A stretch of 64,000 bases of DNA from JBMONI01 sp049324575 (GCA_049324575.1 JBMONI010000024.1:1-64000), one strand, 5' to 3'; shown: positions 8,857 to 18,456, counted from the stretch's first letter. Numbers and translations: made by a program. Notes: generated from the letters alone by a model not told the origin.

Positions 8857-10557
8857 TCAGCGTTCGATCTTTTCGAGGATATTTTTTCCAGACGGCCGGT
8901 CGACATAACCCAAATAATAATCGCGATCCGGGAAATATGCCATTAAAGAATTGTTCTTCTCGCCCAGATCGTGGGCATAAAGGATACGGGTATCGAGAAA
9001 GGGCGAATTCCGGACCGTGTCTTCATTCAGCAAAGGCAAAAGCCCTCCCAAATGCCCTCGGATAAAAACGATGGCCGGCGTCCGGATCGTTGTTTCCGCC
9101 AGGACATACAAGGCTTTTCGCTCGGCTTGGGCCTGACGATAGAACGCCGCCTGCTTGATCCAGAGCATCCCGACCGCCGGGAGACAGGCGATCGCGACAC
9201 CCAAAATGAATTTCCGAACCATCGGCCCTCGCACTTTATACAAATAAACAAGAAATTCGGCGACGGTGATCGCCAGGAACGGGAGACCTTCGTAATAATA
9301 GCGGGGTCCCCATTGGTTCCCTCCCCAGGAATAATAAAAAAAGTATCCAAAAACCGGATAAAAAAATCCCCACCGGAAAAGATTCCGCTTCCCGCCTGCC
9401 TCAGCTCTCGGCCAGCCGAGGGAGAGAAGATAGCCCGCGATCAGAGCCGCGGGAAACCATGGCATGAGATAAAAAAAGCGGGCAATCACATAACGCGCAG
9501 CGTCCAAAGGCGTGTAATCCCCCTGGAACCCAAGCCGCTCCCATCGCTTGTCATATTTATTCGGAGCTTTGGTCGCCTTCCCCGTCACCCTCCAATTGTG
9601 CCAAAGAGTGATCGCGATAAAGACCGACACCACTCCAATGAACCAAAGATCGCTCGCATGCCATTTCCGCCGGCGAAGAAAGAGCGGGATGTAATGATAA
9701 AGGCAGAAAGGCGCCGCGATGGCCGCCATCGTCAGATACCGGGTCAAGAGGCCATAGCCACAGGCCAAACCGCAAAGGATCGCCCAGGCGATCTTCCCCC
9801 GTGAGCTTTCCGTTTCGGTCCATTTCAGAAAGGAAAAGATAAAAACCCCGACCGCAAGGAGACAGGTCCCGTGTGAGAAATACGAAGCACTTGTGAACAT
9901 GAAAAAAGGAGAGATGGCCATTAAAAAAACCCCGAGCGCCGCGGCCAGGCGGCCAAAGAGCTTTTGCCCGGCTTGATAGAAAAAGACCAGGGAGAGCGAT
10001 GTCATGAACGGGTTAAGAAGATCCACGATCCGCCACTGGAGGCCAAGCGCCCAGATAAGCGGCCAGCCCAGCGGATAGACGCTGAACCACTTCCCATCGC
10101 GGTTCCCCACGTGGACCACATTGAAGAACTCTGAAAGTGGATGGGGAGAAACAAAAAGCTTCCCCCGCCGCAAACATTCCGCAAGAAAATAACAGGAATG
10201 TTCATCCCCCGAACTGAGAAAAGAATGGAGGATCCCGCGGTTCACGGCTATCAGCGCCGCAAAGACCACAAGCAAAAAAATACTTCCGATCCAGAAAAAA
10301 CGCCGCCCTGCCCAGGCTTTGATTTTCGTGATCACCGGCAAAGCTCCGGATGGAACCACGGCGACGGCGAAACATCCTGCCGCCAACGTCAGGCCGAGCC
10401 CCCGCATCACGACCGCCTCGAGATAGGGAGAAACGCGGGCCGCATGCGACGAAAGCCACTGCCAGGGATACGCTAACAGGAGAGGCAATACGGCGAAAAA
10501 GACCTTTGTTTTCATTCCTTGGGTCGAGGGAGGCAATCCACGGCAATCTTTTGTCAT
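8857..10557 (-). CDS. GT39/ArnT-like membrane glycosyltransferase
   Basis: 566 residues with roughly 11-12 transmembrane helices. After the first helices comes SSGDEHSCYFLAECLRRGKL, with the acidic DE pair expected in the first periplasmic loop of GT-C enzymes that use polyprenyl-phosphate sugars. GKWFSVYPLGWPLIWALG and NQWGPRYYYEGLPFL fit the same superfamily. The start is uncertain: an internal ATG at 10515 gives a protein starting MKTKVFF with AAGGA immediately before it, while the ATG at 10557 has only a weak GAAAG. It lies between a DUF2079 protein and a DPM1-like GT2, so a donor-synthase/transferase pair is likely. Confidence 0.82.
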   Translation of the reverse strand: MTKDCRGLPPSTQGMKTKVFFAVLPLLLAYPWQWLSSHAARVSPYLEAVVMRGLGLTLAAGCFAVAVVPSGALPVITKIKAWAGRRFFWIGSIFLLVVFAALIAVNRGILHSFLSSGDEHSCYFLAECLRRGKLFVSPHPLSEFFNVVHVGNRDGKWFSVYPLGWPLIWALGLQWRIVDLLNPFMTSLSLVFFYQAGQKLFGRLAAALGVFLMAISPFFMFTSASYFSHGTCLLAVGVFIFSFLKWTETESSRGKIAWAILCGLACGYGLLTRYLTMAAIAAPFCLYHYIPLFLRRRKWHASDLWFIGVVSVFIAITLWHNWRVTGKATKAPNKYDKRWERLGFQGDYTPLDAARYVIARFFYLMPWFPAALIAGYLLSLGWPRAEAGGKRNLFRWGFFYPVFGYFFYYSWGGNQWGPRYYYEGLPFLAITVAEFLVYLYKVRGPMVRKFILGVAIACLPAVGMLWIKQAAFYRQAQAERKALYVLAETTIRTPAIVFIRGHLGGLLPLLNEDTVRNSPFLDTRILYAHDLGEKNNSLMAYFPDRDYYLGYVDRPSGKNILEKIER

Positions 10558-10597
10558 AGCATCTTTCGTCCCCGCGCGGCGGAACGCAGATCCTCTC

Positions 10598-12253
10598 TCA
10601 AGCGATCCCCTGGGGGAATTTTTTCAGGATGTAGAAATCCCCCTCCTGGAAATCGATCCGATAACCGGCTTTAAAAAACTCCGGCAATTCGGCCTCGAGG
10701 GACGGCGTGCCCGGTTCCCAGATTTTTTTCCACATCACAACGACGTCGGCGCGTTCCGCTAACGATTGTTCCAGTTTCGTTCGGCTGGCACTGTAATCAA
10801 ATTGGAAAATATGCTTCCGATGGATCATATGGGGGATCAGATTATTATGCGAGAAGACCCGGGCATCGCGGGAAATAGCCCGCATTTGCGCCCGTATCGT
10901 TTTCCCCTGCGGATCGGCATTCTGCGAACTCCTCCACAAAAAATAATACTCCGGCGCCCCGGAGGTCAGCAGTCCGACAAGGAGCAAGGCAAGCGCGATC
11001 CCCTGCTTGGCAAGGGTCATCACAGGGAACCGGCGCAGGATCTCCCGGATCCCGCACATGCAGGAAATGAACAGGAACGGGGTCAGGCCGGACAAATAAT
11101 GATAGTTGAACGACCGCATCGCCTCATTCTGGGAAAGGATATTCTGCAAAAGGACCGGCAACGCCAGCAAGAACGTAGGCAAATGCATCAGCGGCAGGTA
11201 CAGGAAAGGGAGCAGGACCCGAAGGACATATTCCCAGGAATCAAGCGCGCTAAGACGCGCGAACAAAGCGCTCCCCTGGCCGGCGAGCATAGCCTGGTAG
11301 TTCCCCGTATAGAAGTACGGCTGATGGCTGAAGAACGGGATCACGAATTGGATTACCGCCCAAAAAGCCCCGAGCGAACCCAGCATCAGAAGTCCCCCGA
11401 GCTTGTGTTCTTTTTTGAAGAAGAAGGCATAGACACCGAACATGAACGCGATGCCGAACATATTTTCTTTCGCCGTCACGATCATGAGCAGGCAGGCGAG
11501 AAAACCAGAGATCTGCCCGGTTTCAAGCGCAAGAAAAGCAAGGAAGAGAAAAGGCTCCACGAGAACTTCCGGGTGGAAGTCCTCATGTAGAGCCGCCCGG
11601 GCCGGATAAAAAATAAAATAAAGAACCGCGAACAAAAGGATCCAAGACCGCTCTTTGAGTACCGATCGAGCCACCGCCGCTACGCACAGGATGCAAAGCG
11701 CCCCCGAGAACGCCTGCAAGAGAATGAGCATCCGGGGATCTGGCCAGATCCGATAGAAGGGAGCGATCAAGGCCAGGATGGGCGCAAAATGGTCCCCCAA
11801 CAGGCATATCCCGCCTTTGAGCGACGAATAAAGAAGATCCCCGCGGAGCGTGTTCCAGACCGCTTGAGCAAAGATCCCCAGATCGAATGCGCGTGTTTCA
11901 AAAGCCGCATGCCGGAGAAAGCCGGTAATCGAATGACTGATTCCGTACACCGCAAAAAGGGCCGTGAGAAGGAAAGCAAGCGGCATCTGGGCCACACGCC
12001 GGGCCACGCGAACGATCCAAAGCCGATAGAAATCCTCTTTGCGGAAGATCCGGAAAGCGATCAGGCTCAAAGCAGATACCACGACCGCGATCCTTACCAG
12101 TTTGACATAGACTTTTTTGCTCTCGCCGAAGGAAGGGATCCAGCCCCACTGGATGAGCGGGATCGCGGAAGTCAAAAAAATAAAGGAAGCGCCGAGGACC
12201 AGCGCCCCCAAAAGCAAGTTCCAAAAAAAAAGGGCCTGATCGCGGTTCAGCAT
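10598..12253 (-). CDS. DUF2079 family polytopic membrane protein
   Basis: 551 residues, about 10-12 transmembrane helices. The diagnostic DUF2079 stretch is present near residue 117: FETRAFDLGIFAQAVWNT, followed by a conserved GDHFAPILALIAPFYRIWP. A second family signature, ALHEDFHPEVLVEPFLFLA, follows, and the protein ends in a soluble tail. DUF2079 proteins have a GT-C-like topology and are assumed to be membrane glycosyltransferases, but no activity is established for the family. It is the first minus-strand gene after a 108-bp divergent gap shared with the GT2 gene at 12362. The ATG at 12253 lacks a convincing Shine-Dalgarno. Confidence 0.85.
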   Translation of the reverse strand: MLNRDQALFFWNLLLGALVLGASFIFLTSAIPLIQWGWIPSFGESKKVYVKLVRIAVVVSALSLIAFRIFRKEDFYRLWIVRVARRVAQMPLAFLLTALFAVYGISHSITGFLRHAAFETRAFDLGIFAQAVWNTLRGDLLYSSLKGGICLLGDHFAPILALIAPFYRIWPDPRMLILLQAFSGALCILCVAAVARSVLKERSWILLFAVLYFIFYPARAALHEDFHPEVLVEPFLFLAFLALETGQISGFLACLLMIVTAKENMFGIAFMFGVYAFFFKKEHKLGGLLMLGSLGAFWAVIQFVIPFFSHQPYFYTGNYQAMLAGQGSALFARLSALDSWEYVLRVLLPFLYLPLMHLPTFLLALPVLLQNILSQNEAMRSFNYHYLSGLTPFLFISCMCGIREILRRFPVMTLAKQGIALALLLVGLLTSGAPEYYFLWRSSQNADPQGKTIRAQMRAISRDARVFSHNNLIPHMIHRKHIFQFDYSASRTKLEQSLAERADVVVMWKKIWEPGTPSLEAELPEFFKAGYRIDFQEGDFYILKKFPQGIA

Positions 12254-12324
12254 GCGTCATACCGCCTTCGGAACCACGCCCTTTTTCCGCCTACGCAAAT
12301 CCCGGGCAAGTCCATTCGTTCTGG

Positions 12325-12353
12325 TTGACAAAATCCGGCCGATTCCTTAGTCT
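12325..12353 (+). promoter_or_regulatory. sigma-70-type promoter for the GT2 gene at 12362
   Basis: A perfect -35 TTGACA at 12325-12330 is followed after 17 bp by TAGTCT (12348-12353), a weak -10. Transcription would begin at about 12360, only two bases before the ATG, and no Shine-Dalgarno is present. This again suggests a leaderless message. Confidence 0.5.
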
Positions 12354-12361
12354 TCTTTCCC

Positions 12362-13105
12362 ATGGAGCACGCATCCACCTGTTTTATCAGTTTTATTACT
12401 CCCGTCTACAATGAAGAGCAGAATATCGCCCACATGCTCCGCAATTTGCACAATGTACTTCATTCCCATCCTGAATGGAAGTATGAAGTTATCATCATCG
12501 AGGACGGGAGTTCGGACCGTACCCGCCAGGTCGTCCTCCAGGAGATCGTCCAATATCCGTCGGCGCACTTGATCCTTCATGAAAAGAACCAGGGCTATAC
12601 AGCCTCGCTCAAGGACGGCATTTCCCACGCCCGCGGAAAATATCTGATGTATATCGGCGCCGACGAGGAATTCGACTCTTCGGAACTTCCCCACTTCGTC
12701 AATCCCCTTCTCAAAGGCGAAGCCGACGTAATCCTCGGCGTCCGCTGGCAGCGGAACGCCTATCAGCTGTTCCGGTTCTTTCTTTCGGTAATCTATATTT
12801 TTCTTTTGAACTCTCTTTTCAAAGTACGAATCAACGATTACAACTGGTCCCAGGCCTGGACCAAAGAACTGATCGACCGGATCGACCTCACCTCGCGCTC
12901 TCTTTTCGTCCTTCCTGAGATCATCCTGAAAGCACATGATCTCAAATACCGTATCAAAGAAGTCCCTTCCAATCACCGCGGACGCCACTGGGGAAAATCC
13001 TCCGTCAATATGAGGATCATGGGATTTGCCCTGTGGGAAGCCTTGAGATTTTGGCGTCACCGGACTTCCAAAAAATACCGTCCCTGCAAACAAGATCCAG
13101 TATAA
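12362..13105 (+). CDS. family 2 glycosyltransferase, DPM1-like
   Basis: 247 residues. It starts with a short lead into FITPVYNEEQNIAHML, then VIIIEDGSSDRT, a standard GT2 nucleotide-binding segment, and GADEEFDSSELP at the DxD position. A hydrophobic stretch IYIFLLNSLF lies near residue 150, and the C-terminus KEVPSNHRGRHWGKSSVN matches polyprenyl-phosphate sugar transferases. It is the only plus-strand gene within the minus-strand glycan block, with its own promoter, so its expression may be set separately. It converges on the GT39 gene ending at 13129 with a 23-bp gap that shows no terminator I can recognise. Confidence 0.86.
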   Translation: MEHASTCFISFITPVYNEEQNIAHMLRNLHNVLHSHPEWKYEVIIIEDGSSDRTRQVVLQEIVQYPSAHLILHEKNQGYTASLKDGISHARGKYLMYIGADEEFDSSELPHFVNPLLKGEADVILGVRWQRNAYQLFRFFLSVIYIFLLNSLFKVRINDYNWSQAWTKELIDRIDLTSRSLFVLPEIILKAHDLKYRIKEVPSNHRGRHWGKSSVNMRIMGFALWEALRFWRHRTSKKYRPCKQDPV

Positions 13106-13128
13106 AGATCCCGAAGGACGCGCCCCGA

Positions 13129-14868
13129 TCAGGAAGGCGTCTCGGAAGAAGCCGATTTTCTCCGGTAGATCAGGATGGGCTGGCCGTTGCGGTCGCGTTC
13201 ACGGATGTCTTGCCATAAGAAGGGTCCGCCGGTCAGCGAGTTCATGATCGGCCTCTCACGGCCGGTCCGGTAAGGATTAAACTCCCTGACCTTCTCGTAC
13301 TCTTCCGCTAATCGAGCTTCCAAAAGGCTCCCGCGGGCGTCGGGGGCAAGCCGGGCCAGGATCACATAATCGATCCCCCGTTCCGCAAGCGCTTCGGGGT
13401 CATAAGGTAGGATGGGATTCGCATAAAGGAACGGAGATGCGCCGCTACGGTCGGATAGAAAATAAAGCTCATAGCCCCGCTTCCGGGCTCTTTCCTCCGC
13501 GAGAAGAAAGTCGAGCTTCCTGATCTGTGTATTCGAAAAATGCGGATCTTTCGTCGCCTGCTGCCGTTTTTCGAGAAGCTGGGCTTCCGAGAAACGAAGC
13601 CTCGGCATAAAAAAAGTCCCATCCAAAGCGATTTTCGTACCGGCGGGAAAATTCGCCTCGATCCACTTCGCCGCAACCGTCCGCACGTCTTCGGCCGACA
13701 TCAGCAGGTTCCACTTGACCGATTTGACGATGTTCGGAAACGCGGCCGTCCCCATCAATCCCGCGAGCAGGATCCCCCGCCCAAGTGGCTTGAGAACCCG
13801 ATCGCCGATATCGCCCATCGCTTCGGCTGCAAGCACAGCGAGGAACGGGATAAGAGGAAGCACGTAGCGGTCATGCGGCTGCCCCCAAAAAACGATCACA
13901 ACATAATACCCGAGCACAAAAACCGAAATCGCTTCCAGCGCCCGCGAACGGGATCCGAAGGCCCTCAGGATCCCCAGCGCCCCAAGGATCAAGATCGGCC
14001 ATCCGATCCCGCCGGCAAGCGACTGACGAAGATGAAGCAGCCAATCGACTCCGCCGCGATGGGCATGCGACTCTTCGGTGATCTCTTGAATAAAAAATCG
14101 CCAATCAAGACCCGCGTAGGGATTGAGCAGAAAAAAAACGGCCACGGCCGCGATACCGCAGAATAGCCAACCGCGGATATTCCTGGCGAGAGGCCTGCCT
14201 TTAAACGTCAGATAGAGATAGGGCAGTAAGATAAAGATCCCGTTATATTTTACCGCGGCCGCAGCGCCGGCCCAAGCGCCGACCCCCAGATCATATTTCC
14301 CCCCGCCTTCCTTCTCCGGACCTCGGAGGATAGCCCCCATGGCCGCGATCATTACCCCAAGAAGCGGAATGTCCGCGTAAATGTAATGGGAATCGCGAAC
14401 ATGCAAAAAGCAGACCGCAAAAAGCCCTGCGGCCCCAATTGCCCGGAAAGGGCTCAAAACCGTTTTCACCGCCCGGTATAGCGCCAGAACACTTACGGTC
14501 CCGAGCAGAACCCCAAAAAGAATCCGCGCAATCAGATAAAAAGATGAGGGATCCCGAAAAAAAAGAAGCTGGAGATCGTTCACGGAAGAAAAAAGTCCGA
14601 TCGCTTTGCCCACGAGGAAATAAAAGCCATAGACCACGAACAAAAGATAGCTGACCAAGGGGGGGATGTTGAAAAAATGCGGATGGAAGTCCCCGGTCCC
14701 GAACGCGAGAGCATGGTTGACGACCACCGGCTCGTCGGCGTGATAGAGATGGGGAAGACCGAATTCGACCGCCCAAAAACGCAGGACGAAAGCCAGAAGA
14801 AGGATCCCCGACAGGATCCAGGGAGCCTTTCGGACTTCGGCCGCAATCATCCTTGGCGATGCAGCCAT
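13129..14868 (-). CDS. GT39/ArnT-like membrane glycosyltransferase
   Basis: 579 residues with about 11 transmembrane segments. The catalytic-loop motif LPHLYHADEPVVVNHALAF at about residue 38 gives the acidic DE pair of dolichyl-phosphate-mannose-type glycosyltransferases. PHFFNIPPLVSYLLF and AAVKYNGIFILLPY follow as in PMT_2 proteins. A soluble periplasmic domain occupies about residues 400-579. The start overlaps the end of the upstream GT2 gene by 22 bp, which suggests tight coupling: the GT2 would make the lipid-phosphate sugar and this enzyme would transfer it outside. The acceptor is unknown. Confidence 0.85.
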   Translation of the reverse strand: MAASPRMIAAEVRKAPWILSGILLLAFVLRFWAVEFGLPHLYHADEPVVVNHALAFGTGDFHPHFFNIPPLVSYLLFVVYGFYFLVGKAIGLFSSVNDLQLLFFRDPSSFYLIARILFGVLLGTVSVLALYRAVKTVLSPFRAIGAAGLFAVCFLHVRDSHYIYADIPLLGVMIAAMGAILRGPEKEGGGKYDLGVGAWAGAAAAVKYNGIFILLPYLYLTFKGRPLARNIRGWLFCGIAAVAVFFLLNPYAGLDWRFFIQEITEESHAHRGGVDWLLHLRQSLAGGIGWPILILGALGILRAFGSRSRALEAISVFVLGYYVVIVFWGQPHDRYVLPLIPFLAVLAAEAMGDIGDRVLKPLGRGILLAGLMGTAAFPNIVKSVKWNLLMSAEDVRTVAAKWIEANFPAGTKIALDGTFFMPRLRFSEAQLLEKRQQATKDPHFSNTQIRKLDFLLAEERARKRGYELYFLSDRSGASPFLYANPILPYDPEALAERGIDYVILARLAPDARGSLLEARLAEEYEKVREFNPYRTGRERPIMNSLTGGPFLWQDIRERDRNGQPILIYRRKSASSETPS

Positions 14869-15563
14869 CGGATCTTCACCAGGTCGAAGAACATTTTAAC
14901 GGGATCGCTGAGGAGTTTGACGCGGCTCTGCGGAGAATTTCTCCAAACGACAGGTTTTTCGAGAATCAGGATCCCCTCCTTCTGTGCCAGATAAAGGATC
15001 TCGGCGTCAAAACTAAATCCATCGAGTTTTTGTTGGGCAAAAAGTCTGCGGGCCAGATCTCCTCGGAAAGCTTTGAAACCGCATTGGGAATCCAGGATAT
15101 CCCGAAAGGCAAAGATCTGCGCGAACCGGTTAAAAACACGGCCCATGATCTCCCGCCAGAAAGGCTGATGCTCTTCGATCTGCGAATTCGCAAGCGCGCG
15201 GGAACCGATCACAATGCCGTAGTTCTTCTCGAGCTCAGTTAGAAAACCTTCCACTTCTTCGATCGGCGTCGAAAAATCGGCATCACTGAAAAGAACGTAT
15301 CGGCCACGCGACGCAAGGATCCCCCGCCGCACCGAATAGCCTTTTCCTCGATTTTGCTCATTGCGGAGGATCTTATGCTCAAAATCATCCAAGACCCGTT
15401 CGGCTTCCCGAACCGTCGCATCCATACTGCCATCGTCCACCAAGATGATCTCGGACGAAAAAGATTGCCGGCGAAGATAATCCACGACCCCGGGCAGGGT
15501 CAGCGGGACCCTTTTCTCTTCATTGAAGGCAGGGACCACAACTGAAAGATGGATCGGGGACAT
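14847..15563 (-). CDS. family 2 glycosyltransferase, ALG5-like (polyprenyl-phosphate glucosyltransferase type)
   Basis: 238 residues. The GT2 core starts LSVVVPAFNEEKRVPLTLPG, continues EIILVDDGSMDATV and has FSDADFSTP at the DxD site. The segment FRDILDSQCGFKAFRGDLARRLF and DAEILYLAQKEG are hallmarks of the dolichyl-phosphate beta-glucosyltransferase group. Its ATG follows the TAA of the preceding reductase gene with no gap, and its end overlaps the GT39 gene. It most likely transfers glucose or a related sugar to a polyprenyl phosphate on the cytoplasmic face of the membrane. Confidence 0.87.
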   Translation of the reverse strand: MSPIHLSVVVPAFNEEKRVPLTLPGVVDYLRRQSFSSEIILVDDGSMDATVREAERVLDDFEHKILRNEQNRGKGYSVRRGILASRGRYVLFSDADFSTPIEEVEGFLTELEKNYGIVIGSRALANSQIEEHQPFWREIMGRVFNRFAQIFAFRDILDSQCGFKAFRGDLARRLFAQQKLDGFSFDAEILYLAQKEGILILEKPVVWRNSPQSRVKLLSDPVKMFFDLVKIRWLHRQG

Positions 15564-16505
15564 TTAGACCTCTTCACGCCACTGGTCGAGAATATCCTTG
15601 AGAGCTTCACGAGCCGACCGACGGGGCTTCCACCCAAGCTTTCGTATCTTCTCCGTCCGCACGGTCATCCGGAAAGGATCGTGCAACCGCATCCGGGCCT
15701 TTTCCGTTTTGATCTTCATGGGGACCTTGGCCTCACGGACCAGAAATTCCGCATAGGCGCGCAATCGCTCCGGCCGTCCGAGCCCGATATTGTAGATCTC
15801 GCCCGGTTTCCCCTTGCGAAGAAGGATCTTATAGGCGCGGATCACATCCTCCACGTGAAGGAACTCCCTCCAGGTGTCGATATTGCCGACCCGGAGTTCG
15901 CCAGGCCTTCCTTTTTTTTCTGCGAGAGCAACTTGTTTCGCCCAATCGGAAAGCACCAGCCGATCATCTTGCCCGCGGCCGATATGGTTCATCGCCCTCG
16001 CGATCACAGTCCGAAGCCCGAATTTTTCATGATAGTCAACGGCAGCCATTTCCGCAATGGCCTTACTGAATGCGTAGGGAGATTCGGGCCAAAGCGGATC
16101 GGATTCCCCGACCGCTTTTTCTTTCCGGAACGTTCTCCCATAAACCTGGACTGTCGAGGCCAGCAAAAATACGGCGCTCGGCGCTTTGCGGCGGACCGCC
16201 TCAAGCAAATTCAAGGTCCCGGTCACATTGACGTGGAAAGTCTTTTCCGGCTCTTTCCAAGAACGGCTCGGGATACTCAGCGCGGCCAAATGCAGGATCG
16301 CATCCGGTCGAAAGGCGCCCACAAGCCGTTCGACCTGGATGCCGTCTGTGATGTCCACGCAGGCATAGCGGACACGAGGGACTTTTTTCCGGGGAGCCGG
16401 CCGATCCCAAGCCGCAGCGCAAATGCTCATCCCTGCCCGGGCCCAACGCGCGCACACATGCTGCCCGACAAATCCCGTAGCTCCGGTCACAAGGATCTTT
16501 TTCAC
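15564..16505 (-). CDS. rmd: GDP-6-deoxy-D-mannose (GDP-4-keto-6-deoxymannose) reductase-like SDR
   Basis: 313 residues from a GTG at 16505 with GAGG upstream; the open frame to 16550 overlaps the GMD gene and is less likely. It is an extended short-chain dehydrogenase: nucleotide motif VTGATGFVGQH at the N-terminus, active-site YAFSK (YxxxK) with the preceding ASTVQVYG, and RAMNHIGRGQ, which matches the RMD subgroup's NHxGPGQ pattern. It starts 7 bases after the GDP-mannose 4,6-dehydratase stop. Dehydratase plus reductase would give GDP-D-rhamnose. Other reductases such as GDP-talose synthase cannot be excluded from sequence alone. Confidence 0.78.
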   Translation of the reverse strand: MKKILVTGATGFVGQHVCARWARAGMSICAAAWDRPAPRKKVPRVRYACVDITDGIQVERLVGAFRPDAILHLAALSIPSRSWKEPEKTFHVNVTGTLNLLEAVRRKAPSAVFLLASTVQVYGRTFRKEKAVGESDPLWPESPYAFSKAIAEMAAVDYHEKFGLRTVIARAMNHIGRGQDDRLVLSDWAKQVALAEKKGRPGELRVGNIDTWREFLHVEDVIRAYKILLRKGKPGEIYNIGLGRPERLRAYAEFLVREAKVPMKIKTEKARMRLHDPFRMTVRTEKIRKLGWKPRRSAREALKDILDQWREEV

Positions 16506-16512
16506 GAAGCCC

Positions 16513-17484
16513 TCAGCCCCGAAAGGACCGTAGACGCTCCAGGTCCGCATCGACCATCATGGCAACAAGTTGTTTGAAGCTCACTTTGGGTTTCCACTTG
16601 AGAAGCCGCTGGGTCTCGGAAGGATCGGCGCAAAGCGTGTGCACTTCGGCGGGACGGTAGAATTTCTTATCCTGCTGGACATATTTTCTCCAGTCCAGGC
16701 CGACATGATCGAAAGCCGCGCGAACGAAATCACGGACCGAATGCGACTTCCCGGTCCCGACGACATAATCCCGCGCAACTTTCTGTTGAAGCATGCGCCA
16801 CATGGCCTCCACATAATCTCCCGCAAAACCCCAATCCCGCTTGGCCTCTAAGTTGCCAAGCTTCAGCCCCTTGGCCAATCCAAGCTTGATCCGGGCAACG
16901 CCGTCCGAGATCTTTCGGGTCACAAACTCAAGTCCCCGGCGCGGCGATTCATGATTGAAAAGGATCCCCGAAACCGCGTAAAGGCCATAGCTTTCGCGGT
17001 AATTGATCGTGATCCAGTGGCCATAGACCTTGGCCACACCGTAGGGACTTCTCGGATACAAGCGCGTTTTTAAGGTCTGCGGCGTCTGCTGGACCTTGCC
17101 GAACATCTCGCTCGAAGAGGCCTGATAGAACCGGATCGAAGGATCAACGGTGCGGATCGCGTCCAAAAGTTTCAGGACGCCCAGCGCGGTGAACTCTCCC
17201 GTCAGGACCGGCTGCTCGAAAGAGGTCGGCACAAAGGACTGAGAAGCCAGGTTATAGACCTCGCGGGGGCGAATCTGCTTCACCAGGTTGATGAGCGAGA
17301 CCTGATCCAGGAGGTCCCCCTGCACTAGCTCGATCTTTCCGATCAGATGGTTGATCCGTTCAAAGGTCTCAGTGCTGGACCGGCGGACCATGCCGTAGAC
17401 CTGATATCCTTTCTTCAAAAGTAATTCCGCCAAATAGGAGCCGTCCTGCCCGGTCACCCCTGTGATCAGTACTTTTTTCTTCAT
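16513..17484 (-). CDS. gmd: GDP-mannose 4,6-dehydratase
   Basis: 323 residues from the ATG at 17484, which has GAGGG five bases upstream; a TTG at 17502 is also in frame but less plausible. Signature segments are VLITGVTGQDGSYLAELLL, RRSSTETFERI, the NADP-binding segment NLASQSFVPTSFEQP, and SSSEMFG with YGVAKVYGH (active-site Tyr-Lys), then NHESPRRGLEFVTRKI, all highly characteristic of GMD. It converts GDP-mannose to GDP-4-keto-6-deoxymannose in the cytoplasm. It is flanked by the partner reductase and a UDP-glucuronate decarboxylase, so it belongs to a nucleotide-sugar block. Confidence 0.95.
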   Translation of the reverse strand: MKKKVLITGVTGQDGSYLAELLLKKGYQVYGMVRRSSTETFERINHLIGKIELVQGDLLDQVSLINLVKQIRPREVYNLASQSFVPTSFEQPVLTGEFTALGVLKLLDAIRTVDPSIRFYQASSSEMFGKVQQTPQTLKTRLYPRSPYGVAKVYGHWITINYRESYGLYAVSGILFNHESPRRGLEFVTRKISDGVARIKLGLAKGLKLGNLEAKRDWGFAGDYVEAMWRMLQQKVARDYVVGTGKSHSVRDFVRAAFDHVGLDWRKYVQQDKKFYRPAEVHTLCADPSETQRLLKWKPKVSFKQLVAMMVDADLERLRSFRG

Positions 17485-17498
17485 AGCATCCCTCGTGT

Positions 17499-18452
17499 TC
17501 AATTTTTAATTTCGTGCAGATGTTCTCGGAAATACTGGATCGTTTGAAGCAGCCCGGCCTTCAAGTCCACCTTCGGCTCCCACCCAAGCCGCGTGCGCGC
17601 TTTGGTGATATCCGGCCGGCGAACCTTGGGATCATCCTGCGGTAGCTCCTGATACTCGATCTTGCTTTGGCTTCCGGTAAGTTCCAGAATGACCCGGGCC
17701 AACTCTTCGATCGTCCTCTCCTTCGGATTACCGAGATTGATCGGATCATTGTAGGCCGAGAGAACGATCTTCATGATCCCCGCGGTCAGATCGTCCACAT
17801 AGCAAAAACTCCGTGTTTGTTTTCCGTCTCCGAAGACCGGCAAAGGCTTTCCGAGAAGCGCATTTGTGATGAACGCCGGAATGGCGCGTCCGTCCTGAAG
17901 CCGCATCCGGGGTCCGAAGGTATTGAAGATCCGGACGATCTTCGTATTCAACCGGTGCGTTTTATGATAGGCCATTGTGATCGCTTCGGCAAAACGCTTC
18001 GCTTCATCATAAACTCCGCGCGGGCCGATCGGATTGACGTTCCCCCAATATTCCTCGCGTTGAGGATGCTCCAAGGGGTCTCCGTAAACCTCGGAGGTCG
18101 ACGCAAGAAGGAAAATGGCTTTTTTGTCCTTGGCCAATCCCAAGGCATTGTGCGTGCCGAGCGCTCCGACCTTCAGGGTCTGGATCGGGTAGGTCATGTA
18201 ATCGACGGGACTTGCCGGAGAAGCAAAATGCAATACGGCATGGACCGGATCGCGGAAGACGATCCCGTCGCTGACATTCTGCCGCAAGAGTTCGAAACGC
18301 GTTTCGCTGCGAAGATGCGCGATATTCGATTCGCTGCCGGTGATGAAATTGTCGACCGCGATCACGCGCGACCCTTCGCGCAAAAAAGCATCGGCAAGAT
18401 GGGATCCGAGGAACCCTGCGCCGCCGGTGATCAAGACGGTTTGGAGGGACAT
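17499..18452 (-). CDS. uxs: UDP-glucuronate decarboxylase (UDP-xylose synthase)
   Basis: 317 residues. Extended SDR with VLITGGAGFLGSHLADAFL, DNFITGSESNI, HFASPASPVDYMTYPI and YDEAKRFAEAI (YxxxK). The SPASP..Y wording and RIFNTFGPRMRLQDGR are typical of UXS enzymes. It would turn UDP-glucuronate, made by the ugd product encoded about 2.3 kb upstream in the same run, into UDP-xylose. It ends 14 bases before the gmd start. A related UDP-glucuronate 4-epimerase activity is less likely given the SPASP motif. Confidence 0.9.
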   Translation of the reverse strand: MSLQTVLITGGAGFLGSHLADAFLREGSRVIAVDNFITGSESNIAHLRSETRFELLRQNVSDGIVFRDPVHAVLHFASPASPVDYMTYPIQTLKVGALGTHNALGLAKDKKAIFLLASTSEVYGDPLEHPQREEYWGNVNPIGPRGVYDEAKRFAEAITMAYHKTHRLNTKIVRIFNTFGPRMRLQDGRAIPAFITNALLGKPLPVFGDGKQTRSFCYVDDLTAGIMKIVLSAYNDPINLGNPKERTIEELARVILELTGSQSKIEYQELPQDDPKVRRPDITKARTRLGWEPKVDLKAGLLQTIQYFREHLHEIKN

Positions 18453-18456
18453 CGGG

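Noticed and set aside
17485..17502. TTG start for gmd
   Set aside because: The ATG at 17484 has a well-placed GAGGG and begins directly at the family's N-terminal motif.
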